Source: an uncultured Spartobacteria bacterium
GTDB lineage: Bacteria; Verrucomicrobiota; Verrucomicrobiia; Chthoniobacterales; Terrimicrobiaceae
Length of the DNA stretch: 64,000 nt
Direction of reading: 5' to 3'
Assembly (NCBI GenBank): GCA_937960895.1
Contig: CALCJD010000018.1
Coordinates: forward strand, 30,956-94,955
Shown in pieces: positions 34,147-42,310 of the stretch. The position numbers and the translations under genes were made by a program. How positions within the stretch are numbered: the first letter of the stretch is position 1; each line of letters opens with the position of its first letter. Below the pieces are notes generated by a model. That model was not told the DNA's origin and made no database searches. It worked only from the letters and a program-made list of their open reading frames with translations.

Positions 34147-34911
34147 TTACTCCAGTTCGCCCGCCTTGACGATTTCCGCGAATCCGCGGGGATCGAGGCT
34201 GGCTCCGCCCACCAGGGCCCCGTCGATGTCGGGCTGGGTGAGGAGTTCGCGGGCGTTGGACGGCTTGACGCTGCCGCCGTATTGAATGCGCACCTTGTCG
34301 GCCGTGGCCTTGTCGGTGAGTTCGGCCAGGACGGCGCGGGTGTGGGCGTGCGCATCCTGGGCCTGCCCGGCGGTGGCGGTCTTGCCGGTGCCGATCGCCC
34401 AGACCGGCTCGTAGGCGATGACCGTGTCGAGCAACTGCTCGGCGGTCACCCCGGCCAGCGCGCCGCGGAGCTGGGTTTCCAGGACTTCCTTCTCCTTGCC
34501 GGCTTCACGCTCGGCGAGGGTTTCGCCGATGCAAAGGATCGGACGGAGTTCCGACGCATGGGCGGCGAGAACCTTCTTGTTGATGAGATCGTCCGTTTCG
34601 CCGAACAGGGAGCGGCGCTCGCTGTGGCCGATGATGACGTATTTGACGAACAGCTCCCGCAGCATGGTGGCGCTGATTTCACCGGTGTAAGCGCCGGATT
34701 TTTCAAAATAAAAATTCTGCGCGCCGAGGCGGATTTTCTGCGATCCTCCGAGCAGTTCGGAAAGTTTCGGGATGGCCGTGAAGGGCGGGGCGATGACGAT
34801 TTCGACGGAATTGACGTCCTCGATTTCCATGCGGAAGTCGTTGAGGAAATTGGCGGTCTCCCCGACGGTCATGTTCATCTTCCAGTTCGCCGCGATGATT
34901 TTTTTGCGCAT
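34147..34911 (-). CDS. tpiA: triosephosphate isomerase
   Basis: This 254-residue TIM-barrel enzyme interconverts dihydroxyacetone phosphate and glyceraldehyde 3-phosphate. The active site is complete: Lys11 in AANWKMN, His96 in IIGHSERR and Glu168 in VIAYEPVWAIGTG; the phosphate loop is YGGSVKP and GALVGGASL. It follows pgk on the same strand, but a terminator-like hairpin (34925-34949) sits only 13 bases before its ATG. Confidence 0.97.
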   Translation of the reverse strand: MRKKIIAANWKMNMTVGETANFLNDFRMEIEDVNSVEIVIAPPFTAIPKLSELLGGSQKIRLGAQNFYFEKSGAYTGEISATMLRELFVKYVIIGHSERRSLFGETDDLINKKVLAAHASELRPILCIGETLAEREAGKEKEVLETQLRGALAGVTAEQLLDTVIAYEPVWAIGTGKTATAGQAQDAHAHTRAVLAELTDKATADKVRIQYGGSVKPSNARELLTQPDIDGALVGGASLDPRGFAEIVKAGELE

Positions 34912-34924
34912 AGGTAAAAAAGAC

Positions 34925-34949
34925 GGGGACGCCCGGCCCAGGCGTCCCC
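34925..34949. terminator. bidirectional terminator between pgk and tpiA
   Basis: GGGGACGCC (34925-34933) and GGCGTCCCC (34941-34949) form a 9-bp stem with a 7-base loop. In the minus direction a six-T run follows (complement of 34916-34921), and on the plus strand ATTTTTG follows. It would end gap-pgk messages just before tpiA; read-through would set tpiA expression. Confidence 0.75.
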
Positions 34950-34990
34950 ATTTTTGATTTTGCGGACGGCGGGCCGACCGTCCTGTGTGG

Positions 34991-36235
34991 TTATTTGTCG
35001 CTCAGGTTGGCCACGCCCGGAAGGGTCTTGCCTTCGAGGAGCTCGAGGGAGGCTCCGCCGCCCGTGGAGGCGTGGGTGACCTTGTCGACGACCTTGAACT
35101 TTTTCGCGGCGGTGGCGGTGTCGCCGCCGCCGACCACGGAGATGGCTCCGGCGGCTGTGGCTGCGGCCACGGCCTCAGCCACGGCCTTGGTGCCGTTGGC
35201 GAACTTGTCGAACTCGAAGACGCCGCTGGGTCCGTTCCAGACAATGGTCTTGGCCCGGGCGATGACCTCGGCGAAGAGGGCCGCGGATTTCGGACCGCAG
35301 TCGAGTCCCATCCAGCCGTCGGGGATTCCCGTGGAAGCGTCCGCCGGCTGGGTGTTGGCCTCGGGATCGAACTTGTCGGCGCAGAGGAAGTCCACCGGCA
35401 GGTGAATCTTCACGCCCCGGGCCTTCGCCTTTTCCATCAGCTCGGGAACAATCTTCGCGCCTTCCGGATCGAAGAGACTGTCCCCGATGGGCATGTTGTT
35501 GAGCACCTTGAGGAAGGTGTAGGCCATGCCGCCGCCGACGATGATTTCGTCCGCCTTGTCGAGCAGGTTGCGAATGAGCGGGATTTTGTCCGCGACCTTG
35601 GCTCCGCCGAGGATGGCGAGGAGAGGACGCTGCGGGTTGTCCAGCACCTTCGCGAAGGCGTCAAGTTCCTTCTGCATGAGGAACCCGGCCACCTTTTCCG
35701 GCAGGTCCACGCCGACCACGGACGAATGCGCGCGGTGGGCGGTGCCGAAGGCGTCGTTGGCGTAGATGTCCCCGAGCCGGGTGAGCGAGGCGCGGAATTC
35801 CGCAACCTTCGCCGGATCGGCCTTGGTCGAGGTGCCGTCCTCATTCTTGACCTTGCCTTCCTCCTCGATGTGGAAGCGAAGGTTTTCCAGCAGGGCCACT
35901 TCGCCGGGCTGGAGCGCGGCACAGGCGGCCTCGACTTCCGGTCCCACGCAGTCGGGAAGGAACTTCACGGGCTTGCCGAGCAGTTCCTCCAGCTTCGCGG
36001 CGACGGGCTTGAGCGAGTATTTTTCGACCCTTTTGCCGTCGGGACGCCCGAGGTGGCTCATCAGCACCAGCGACGCGCCCTGATCAAGAATGTACTTGAT
36101 CGTGGGCAGCGCCGCGGTGATGCGGGCCGGATTGGTGATCTCCCCGGTGGCCTTGTCCTGCGGAACATTGAAGTCCACACGCATGACCACCCGTTTCCCC
36201 GCGAGGGAAACGTCCGTAATGGATTTCTTGGGCAT
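34991..36235 (-). CDS. pgk: phosphoglycerate kinase
   Basis: This 414-residue monomeric kinase makes ATP and 3-phosphoglycerate from 1,3-bisphosphoglycerate. Family hallmarks are RVDFNVPQD, LMSHLGRPDGK, ENLRFH, NDAFGTAHRAHSS, LGGAKVADKI and, at the C-terminus, GGGDTATA with ASTGGGASLELLEGK. It starts three bases after the gap stop, so gap and pgk form one transcription unit. Confidence 0.97.
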   Translation of the reverse strand: MPKKSITDVSLAGKRVVMRVDFNVPQDKATGEITNPARITAALPTIKYILDQGASLVLMSHLGRPDGKRVEKYSLKPVAAKLEELLGKPVKFLPDCVGPEVEAACAALQPGEVALLENLRFHIEEEGKVKNEDGTSTKADPAKVAEFRASLTRLGDIYANDAFGTAHRAHSSVVGVDLPEKVAGFLMQKELDAFAKVLDNPQRPLLAILGGAKVADKIPLIRNLLDKADEIIVGGGMAYTFLKVLNNMPIGDSLFDPEGAKIVPELMEKAKARGVKIHLPVDFLCADKFDPEANTQPADASTGIPDGWMGLDCGPKSAALFAEVIARAKTIVWNGPSGVFEFDKFANGTKAVAEAVAAATAAGAISVVGGGDTATAAKKFKVVDKVTHASTGGGASLELLEGKTLPGVANLSDK

Positions 36236-36238
36236 GGA

Positions 36239-37243
36239 TTATTTCTTGGCGATCACGCGGGCCATTTCCAAAACCTTGTTGGAGTAACCCCATTCGTTGT
36301 CGTACCAGGAAACCAGCTTCACGAAGGTCGGGTCGAGGGCGATGCCGGCCTCGGCGTCGAAGACGGAGGTGTGGGTTTCGCCGCGGAAGTCGGTCGAGAC
36401 CACCTTTTCGGTCGTGTAGCCGAGGACGCCCTTGAGCGGGCCTTCGGACGCAGCCTTCACGGCGGCGCAGATTTCCTCGTAGGTCGCGGGCTTCTCGAGC
36501 TCGGCGGTCAGGTCCACCACGGAGACGTCCGAGGTCGGGACGCGGAAGGCCATGCCGGTGAGCTTCTTGTTGAGCGCGGGAATGACCTTGCCAACGGCCT
36601 TGGCGGCGCCGGTGGAGGACGGAATGATGTTTTCCAGGATGCCGCGTCCGCCGCGCCAGTCCTTCTTGCTCGGACCGTCGACCGTTTTCTGGGTCGCCGT
36701 GGCGGCGTGCACCGTCGTCATGAGGCCGCGCTTGATGCCGAAGGTGTCATTGATGACCTTGGCCAGCGGGGCGAGACAGTTCGTCGTGCAGCTCGCGTTG
36801 GAAATGATGGCCTGGCCCGCGTAGGTTTCGTGGTTGACGCCGTAGACGAACATCGGCGTGTCGTCCTTGGACGGGGCGGACATGATGACCTTCTTGGCGC
36901 CGGCCTTGATGTGGGCGCTGGCGGTCGCCTCCTCGAGGAAGAGGCCGGTGGATTCGACCACGATTTCGGCGTTGACTTCATCCCAGTTGAGGGTGGAGGG
37001 ATCCTTCGCGTCGGTGAGGCGGATTTTTTTGCCGTTGACGATGAGATTCGACCCTTCCACGGACACCTCGCCCTTGAAGCGCCCATGCACGGAGTCGTAT
37101 TTCAGCATGTAGGCAAGATATTCCGGCTCGAGCAGGTCATTGATGCCGACAACCTCGATGTCGTTGGGGAAATTCTGGATCGCGGCGCGGAAAACCATGC
37201 GTCCGATGCGCCCGAAGCCGTTGATACCTATCTTGATAGCCAT
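36239..37243 (-). CDS. gap: glyceraldehyde-3-phosphate dehydrogenase, type I
   Basis: This 334-residue enzyme oxidises glyceraldehyde 3-phosphate. The N-terminal NAD fold is GINGFGRIGR, and Asp36 in GINDLLEPEY suggests NAD preference. The catalytic Cys152 is in SNASCTTNCLAP and His179 in TTVHAAT. Length and motifs are standard. It leads the gap-pgk(-tpiA) cluster. Confidence 0.97.
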   Translation of the reverse strand: MAIKIGINGFGRIGRMVFRAAIQNFPNDIEVVGINDLLEPEYLAYMLKYDSVHGRFKGEVSVEGSNLIVNGKKIRLTDAKDPSTLNWDEVNAEIVVESTGLFLEEATASAHIKAGAKKVIMSAPSKDDTPMFVYGVNHETYAGQAIISNASCTTNCLAPLAKVINDTFGIKRGLMTTVHAATATQKTVDGPSKKDWRGGRGILENIIPSSTGAAKAVGKVIPALNKKLTGMAFRVPTSDVSVVDLTAELEKPATYEEICAAVKAASEGPLKGVLGYTTEKVVSTDFRGETHTSVFDAEAGIALDPTFVKLVSWYDNEWGYSNKVLEMARVIAKK

Positions 37244-37308
37244 GTGAGTGATGAGTAGAGTGTGTGGTTGTTAATCCCCTTCAGTAAATCCGCGGGGTGG
37301 CGGGACCG

Positions 37309-37839
37309 TCAACATTCAAAACGTCGCCGGCAGCGCAAAGCTTCGTCGAGCAGCATCTGAGCCGCTTCGTCGTGGCCGAGATGGGTCGAATCGAGGCGAA
37401 AATCGGCCGTTTCCGTGTAGATTTCCCGCCGGGAGGCCAGCAGGCGGTCGAAGGCCTCACGGGGATTCTCGGTCTGCAGGAGGGGGCGCTTGCCGCTGCG
37501 ACAGGCGCGCTCGAAAAGAATGTCGGGGTCGGCGTCCAGCCAGCCCACCACGCCAATCCGGCGCAGGGTGGCGCGATTTTCCGGGCGCAGAATGGCGCCC
37601 CCGCCGGTGGAAAGGACGATGCCGCAAAGGCCCACCGTCTCGGCCAGAACACGCTGCTCGACATCGCGAAAATACTCTTCGCCGTCCGAGGCGAAAATTT
37701 CCGGGATGCTCCGGTTTTCGGCCTGGACGATGAGATCGTCCGTGTCGAGAAAACGATGACCCGTCAGGCTGGCGACCCGTCGTCCGACCGACGACTTGCC
37801 GCAGCCCATGAAGCCAATGAGAACGAGGTTGGGTAGCAC
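37309..37839 (-). CDS. aroK: shikimate kinase
   Basis: A GTG at 37839 gives 176 residues starting just before the P-loop. The Walker A is GFMGCGKSS (9-17), followed by FLDTDDLI (shikimate-binding Asp) and STGGGAIL, with the lid around RPLLQTENP. It phosphorylates shikimate in aromatic amino acid synthesis. It begins four bases after the cold-shock gene, so the two are probably co-transcribed. aroE, the preceding step, is at 46.9 kb. Confidence 0.92.
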   Translation of the reverse strand: MLPNLVLIGFMGCGKSSVGRRVASLTGHRFLDTDDLIVQAENRSIPEIFASDGEEYFRDVEQRVLAETVGLCGIVLSTGGGAILRPENRATLRRIGVVGWLDADPDILFERACRSGKRPLLQTENPREAFDRLLASRREIYTETADFRLDSTHLGHDEAAQMLLDEALRCRRRFEC

Positions 37840-37843
37840 CCCC

Positions 37844-38047
37844 TCAGATTCTCACAACGTTCTTCGCGCGGGAACCTTTTTGATCCTGGTAGAGTTCGTA
37901 TTCGACCTCTTCGCCCTCCTTGAGCGTCCGGAATCCTTCCGTCTGGATCGCCGAAAAATGGACAAAGATGTCCCCGTCCACAGTGGGATCCATGATGAAG
38001 CCGAATCCCTTCTTTTCGTTGAACCACTTTACTGTTCCTCTGGCCAT
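37844..38047 (-). CDS. cold-shock domain protein
   Basis: This 67-residue single cold-shock domain has both RNA-binding motifs, KGFGFI (RNP1, about 13-18) and DIFVHFSAI (RNP2, about 26-34), after MARGTVKWFNEKK. Such proteins melt RNA structure or act as transcription antiterminators. The leader toward purE is AT-rich, about 100 bp, and might carry the folded 5' region often seen in cold-shock genes. aroK follows four bases later. Confidence 0.95.
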   Translation of the reverse strand: MARGTVKWFNEKKGFGFIMDPTVDGDIFVHFSAIQTEGFRTLKEGEEVEYELYQDQKGSRAKNVVRI

Positions 38048-38152
38048 ATACGTCTGTTATTCATGGGCAGGTCCGAAGAACCCGTCCTGTTGCAGATTTT
38101 TCATGCGCAGGAAGGGATGCACTCGGACGCTTGCAACAATTTTTCATAAAGT

Positions 38153-38656
38153 ATGAAGCAAACTTCGGGCCAACCTGCGCCACTAATCGGGGTAATTATG
38201 GGTAGTTCTTCGGATTGGGCAACTATGAAAGAAGCCTCCCTAATACTTAATAATCTTAATATTCCCCATGAATGCCGGGTGGTATCGGCCCATCGAACCC
38301 CGGATCTAATGGCCGAGTATGCGCGCACGGCGGAGGAGCGGGGTTTGCGCGCGATCATTGCCGGCGCGGGGGGCGCGGCTCATCTGCCGGGCATGGTGGC
38401 GGCGCAGACGGCGGTGCCCGTCCTGGGAGTGCCCGTGCAAAGCAAGTCGTTGAACGGCATGGACTCACTTCTTTCCATCGTGCAGATGCCGGCGGGGATT
38501 CCGGTGGCGACCTTTGCCATAGGCGTGGCCGGCGCGAAGAATGCGGCGCTCTTTGCCGCGGCCCTTTTGGCGGCGGAAAATCCCACCATCAAAGCCGCAT
38601 TGACCGCCTATCGTTCGGCCCAAACCCAGGCGGTTTTGGAAAGCCGGCTCGACTGA
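38153..38656 (+). CDS. purE: N5-carboxyaminoimidazole ribonucleotide mutase
   Basis: This 167-residue class I PurE converts N5-CAIR to CAIR in purine synthesis. Motifs are VIMGSSSDWATM, VVSAHRTPD with the catalytic His47, AGAGGAAHLPGM and GVPVQSKSLNGMDSLLSIVQMP-like sequence. The first ~128 bp have about 45% GC and use AT-rich codons, while a later 60-bp stretch has 75%. It is divergent from the cold-shock gene. purK is not adjacent; tsaC follows. Confidence 0.95.
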   Translation: MKQTSGQPAPLIGVIMGSSSDWATMKEASLILNNLNIPHECRVVSAHRTPDLMAEYARTAEERGLRAIIAGAGGAAHLPGMVAAQTAVPVLGVPVQSKSLNGMDSLLSIVQMPAGIPVATFAIGVAGAKNAALFAAALLAAENPTIKAALTAYRSAQTQAVLESRLD

Positions 38657-38685
38657 TTTTCGGGGCGAAATTTTTTCGAAGATTT

Positions 38686-39636
38686 GTGGAAACCCGTTTG
38701 CTTGCCCCGCCGGTGGCGATTGCCGAGGCGGTGGCTCTGTTGTCCGCCGGCGAAGTCGTCGCCCTGCCGACCGAGACGGTTTATGGCCTCGGCGCGTGCG
38801 CTCTGGATCCGGTCGCGTGTGCAAAAGTCTTTGAGGCCAAGGAACGTCCGTTGAGCGACCCGCTCATTGTCCATTTGCCGGACCCTTCGTGGGTGGGCCG
38901 TCTGGCCCGGTCCAATCCGCCGGCCCGCCGGCTGGCGGAGCGCTTTTGGCCGGGACCGCTCACCCTGGTGCTGCCGCGCACGGACTTGGTTCCGGACATT
39001 GTCACCGATGGACAGGATACCGTGGCGCTTCGCATGAGCGCTCATCCGGTGTTCCGGAAGATCGCCGCAGGCTTGGACAAACCCATTGCCGCGCCCAGCG
39101 CCAACCGGTTTGGGCGGATCAGTCCGACCCGCCCCGAACATGTGATGGCGGAACTGGGTGGACGCATTCCGTTGATTGTGGATGGCGGCCCCTGCACGCA
39201 CGGCATCGAATCGACCATTGTGTCTGTCTCCGCCCACGGGGTGGCTATTTTGAGACACGGACCGGTCACAGAAGAACAACTTGCTGAAGTGGTCCCCGTG
39301 CAGGCGGCCCGCGGCGGAATCACCACCCCCGGGTCGATGAAGAGCCACTACGCGCCCCGGACGCCGCTGGACATTCTGGAGGCCGCGGATCTCGACCGGG
39401 TGGCCGGAACCCCCGGGGTCGGACTTTTGGCCTATTCCCAAGTCCGCGAGGGCTTTGCCCGCGTCGAAGTTTTGAGTGCCTCGGGGGACCTGCGTGAGGC
39501 TGCGGCAAATCTTTACGGAGCCATGCGGCGTCTGGACGAAGCCGGTCTCGGTCGCATCGTGGCGGAACCCGTTCCCGAAAACGGCCTGGGCGTGGCCATC
39601 ATGGAGCGTCTGCGCAAGGCGGCCGTGCGGGAATAA
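38686..39636 (+). CDS. tsaC: threonylcarbamoyl-AMP synthase (Sua5/YrdC/YwlC family)
   Basis: The GTG at 38686 gives 316 residues with the long Sua5 form: a YrdC domain (about 10-200) and a C-terminal Sua5 domain (about 230-316). VALPTETVYGLGA, KERPLSDPL (the KxR pair), PSANRFGRISPT and HGIESTIVSV are diagnostic; the linker PGSMKSHYAPRTPL closes over the active site in Sua5. It makes threonylcarbamoyl-AMP for t6A, used by TsaD encoded at 19.2 kb. Confidence 0.92.
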   Translation: METRLLAPPVAIAEAVALLSAGEVVALPTETVYGLGACALDPVACAKVFEAKERPLSDPLIVHLPDPSWVGRLARSNPPARRLAERFWPGPLTLVLPRTDLVPDIVTDGQDTVALRMSAHPVFRKIAAGLDKPIAAPSANRFGRISPTRPEHVMAELGGRIPLIVDGGPCTHGIESTIVSVSAHGVAILRHGPVTEEQLAEVVPVQAARGGITTPGSMKSHYAPRTPLDILEAADLDRVAGTPGVGLLAYSQVREGFARVEVLSASGDLREAAANLYGAMRRLDEAGLGRIVAEPVPENGLGVAIMERLRKAAVRE

Positions 39637-39670
39637 ACGGGCGGGCGAGCAGGGAAAGCCGCGGCCTCCC

Positions 39671-40366
39671 TCACACCTCGAGCCGGTACCCCAGGCCGTG
39701 CACGGTGAGGAGGTGGCGTGGATGGCCGGGTTCGGTTTCGATTTTCTGGCGGAGTTTGACGATGACCTGATCGAGGGTGCGGGTGGTGCCGTAATATTCG
39801 ATGCCCCAGACTTCGTTGAGGATGCGGTCGCGGGACAGGGCATGGCCGCGTTCGCGGTGCAGGAGAACCAGCACGGCCAGTTCGCGGGGCGTGAGGTCGA
39901 AGGACTCGCCGCTCCGCCGTCCGCGAAGGGCCGGCACGTCGATTTCCACGTCGCCAAAACGGAGGATATCGGGCGCGGGGGACGCGCCGGGGGTGCCGGT
40001 CTGGGCGCGGCGGAGGAGGGCGTGGACGCGGGCGATGAGCTCGCGGACGCCGAATGGTTTGGTCACATAGTCGTCGGCGCCCAGTTCCAGACCGATCACC
40101 TTGTCGACCTCCTGGCCCTTGGCGGTGAGCATCAGGACCGGGACCGCGTTCCGCTCGGCGCGCAGTTCGCGGCAGATGTCATACCCGCTCTTGCGCGGCA
40201 GCATGACGTCGAGAATGACGAGGTCGGGCTGTTCCTGGCGGATCTTTGGGAGCGCGTGGGCGCCATCCCGGCATTCCGAAACCTGATACCCTTCGCCGTT
40301 CAGGGTTTCGACCAGACCGAGACGGATGTGGGGATCGTCTTCGACAACAAGAATGCGCTTGCTCAT
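39671..40366 (-). CDS. OmpR/PhoB-family response regulator
   Basis: The ATG at 40366 overlaps the sensor kinase stop (ATGA) and gives 231 residues. The receiver has Asp53 in VILDVMLPRKSG, the acidic pair in VVEDDPH, MLTAKG and DDYVTKPFGVREL. After a linker (about 120-130), a winged-helix DNA-binding domain follows with FDLTPRELAVL, the recognition region RDRILNEVWG and TRTLDQVIVKLRQKIE. It is the transcription factor partner of the upstream kinase. Targets are unknown; the VWA protein gene in the same run is a candidate. Confidence 0.93.
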   Translation of the reverse strand: MSKRILVVEDDPHIRLGLVETLNGEGYQVSECRDGAHALPKIRQEQPDLVILDVMLPRKSGYDICRELRAERNAVPVLMLTAKGQEVDKVIGLELGADDYVTKPFGVRELIARVHALLRRAQTGTPGASPAPDILRFGDVEIDVPALRGRRSGESFDLTPRELAVLVLLHRERGHALSRDRILNEVWGIEYYGTTRTLDQVIVKLRQKIETEPGHPRHLLTVHGLGYRLEV

Positions 40367-42183
40367 GGGTGGACGGGAGGACGGCGGGGGATGTGGAAGC
40401 GGAAGATCGCGCCGCCGCCGTCGCGGGCGCGGCAGGTCACGTCGCCGCCATGGTCGCGGGCAATGCGCCGGGCCAGGGTGAGTCCCAGACCGGAACCCTG
40501 CGCGCCGCTGGCCAGGGAATCGTCGGCACGGTAGAAGGCTTCGAAGATTTTTTCCTCCAGACCGGCGGGCACCCCGGGTCCGCGATCCAGAACCTCCGCC
40601 ACAAAACACCCGTCCTCCATGCCGGTGTGCAGCACAATCTCCCGGCGGCGGGTGGCGTATTTTTCGGCGTTGGAGAGAAGATTGACGAGGACCTGGGAAA
40701 CACTGTCGGCGTCGCAGACGACGGAATACGGACCCGGCGCGGCCTCCCACTGCACGGAGAATCCGGCCTCCCGCAGCCGTCCGCTCTCCGTCTCCCAGAT
40801 GCGTCCAACGACCGCATGCAGGTCGCACTCCCGCATTTCGTACACCTTCCGGTTCCGCTCCAGACGGGAAAAATCGAGCACGTTGTTGACGAGGCGGGTG
40901 AGGCGTTCGCTCTCGCCGGAAATGATGCGCAGGTAGCGGTTTCGTTTTTCCGGTTCCGTCACACGTCCCTCGGCCAGCAGGTCGGCGAACATGCGGATCG
41001 ACGTGAGGGGGGTCTTCAATTCGTGGGAGACATTCGACACGAAGTCGGTTTTCTTCCGGGCGAGGGCGAGTTGCCGGCGCGTGTCGGCGGCGAAAAAATA
41101 TCCCCCGGCGAGAATCGCCGCGAGGGCCAGCGCGATCAGAAGAACCAGCGTCAGCGTGACCAGCCGGGCCGATTCGGTGAGTTGACCGGGATTGGTCAGG
41201 TAAACCGCCACCTCCCAGTGCGGCAGCACCTCGCCGATTTCGGAGGCGACAAAGGGACGCTTCCAGTTTTCCTCGAATCCCCCGGGCCGGCGGGCGACCG
41301 GACGGGATTTGTCGTTGAGGATGGCGAGGCGGACATCGGGATCCGGATCGACGGTGGCAAGAGCCTCGCGGGAGATTTGTCCGAGTTCGTCCGGCGCCAG
41401 CATCAGGCCGAACAGCCAGTCGGATTTCGGATCGGGCCGGGTCCAGAAAAGCACCTGCAGCCGGTCCTCCACAAAACGGGCCAGGATGCCCTGCGCCGCG
41501 CCACGCACGGCCGTCTGAAAATTGGAAAATTCCGGCGCGAGCTTGGAGGGAAGGGCCGCCTGGGACTCCGCCTGGCGGTATTGGGGCTCGATGGAGCGAT
41601 TCACGGACGCGGGGCTTTTTTTGGAAAATGGCAGGCGCAATTTTCCGGAGTCGTCGGAACCTTCGGCCTTCTCCTGTTTTTTGCCGTCGTACGCGGAGGA
41701 AGCCGCCTGACGGTCTTTCAATCCGCCGGCGGTCTCGGAGGCCTGCAACGGTGTGTTCCGGTAGATTTCCGCCTCGGTTTCATTGCTGAGGAAAAGGCGG
41801 TTGTCGCGGATGAATTCGCCGATTTTCGGATGGGCGGCGGCGAGGGCGCGGGTCGGATAGGCGAGGGTTCCGTCCGCGGCGACGGCAAAGGGCTGGCCGC
41901 GTCCGGTCCAGACGGTGCCGAGGCGGCCGCCGTAATCCTCCGCCAAAGCCGGCGCGCTGTGGCCGGCCAGAAGGTCGCGGGTGGCCTCCACAAATTCCGC
42001 CTGGCTTTGCTCGATGAGGCTGCGGACAACGGCCGCCAGCGCATCCGCCTCCGCCTGGCGAAGGTCCGCCGCCTGGCGCTCGATGAGGATGCGTTGTTCG
42101 CTGGCGGTGCGCAAAGCCAGCCAGCCCAGCACGAGGCTGGGCAGGAAAATGGCGACGAAAAAAATGACGGCGGAACGCTTCAC
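40363..42183 (-). CDS. membrane sensor histidine kinase
   Basis: This 606-residue kinase has a first membrane segment at 5-24, a large extracytoplasmic region (about 25-340), a second membrane segment at 341-365 and a cytoplasmic kinase. The H-box is FVSNVSHELKTPLTS with His387; NLLSNAEKY, DRGPGV and GSGLGLTLA make up the ATPase. There is no visible HAMP domain. The sensor region is Ala/Glu/Gln-rich near the membrane and includes a Lys/Asp/Ser stretch (about 160-190) that is probably disordered. The ligand is unknown. Confidence 0.92.
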   Translation of the reverse strand: MKRSAVIFFVAIFLPSLVLGWLALRTASEQRILIERQAADLRQAEADALAAVVRSLIEQSQAEFVEATRDLLAGHSAPALAEDYGGRLGTVWTGRGQPFAVAADGTLAYPTRALAAAHPKIGEFIRDNRLFLSNETEAEIYRNTPLQASETAGGLKDRQAASSAYDGKKQEKAEGSDDSGKLRLPFSKKSPASVNRSIEPQYRQAESQAALPSKLAPEFSNFQTAVRGAAQGILARFVEDRLQVLFWTRPDPKSDWLFGLMLAPDELGQISREALATVDPDPDVRLAILNDKSRPVARRPGGFEENWKRPFVASEIGEVLPHWEVAVYLTNPGQLTESARLVTLTLVLLIALALAAILAGGYFFAADTRRQLALARKKTDFVSNVSHELKTPLTSIRMFADLLAEGRVTEPEKRNRYLRIISGESERLTRLVNNVLDFSRLERNRKVYEMRECDLHAVVGRIWETESGRLREAGFSVQWEAAPGPYSVVCDADSVSQVLVNLLSNAEKYATRRREIVLHTGMEDGCFVAEVLDRGPGVPAGLEEKIFEAFYRADDSLASGAQGSGLGLTLARRIARDHGGDVTCRARDGGGAIFRFHIPRRPPVHP

Positions 42184-42272
42184 CGGAAAAGGGGTGCCCG
42201 GCGGGCCGGACGGGAATGTTTCATGCGGGACGAAAGTCTAGCAGAAGGGCCCGGTGGCGTCGCGAGAATTAT

Positions 42273-42301
42273 GGCGCACTCCGATGCGACCGGAGCGCGC
42301 C
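42273..42301. terminator. hairpin between VWA gene and sensor kinase gene
   Basis: GGCGC-A-CTCCG pairs with CGGAG-C-GCGCC with one A/C mismatch and a 7-base loop. It lies just past the VWA stop in the minus direction, without a T-run, so the VWA gene may have its own transcript end. Confidence 0.4.
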
Positions 42302-42310
42302 TTGGGACGG

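Noticed and set aside
34985..37258. A 757-codon plus-strand open frame over gap and pgk
   Set aside because: The minus strand encodes complete GAPDH and PGK with all catalytic residues; the plus translation is Gly/Val/His-rich low complexity.
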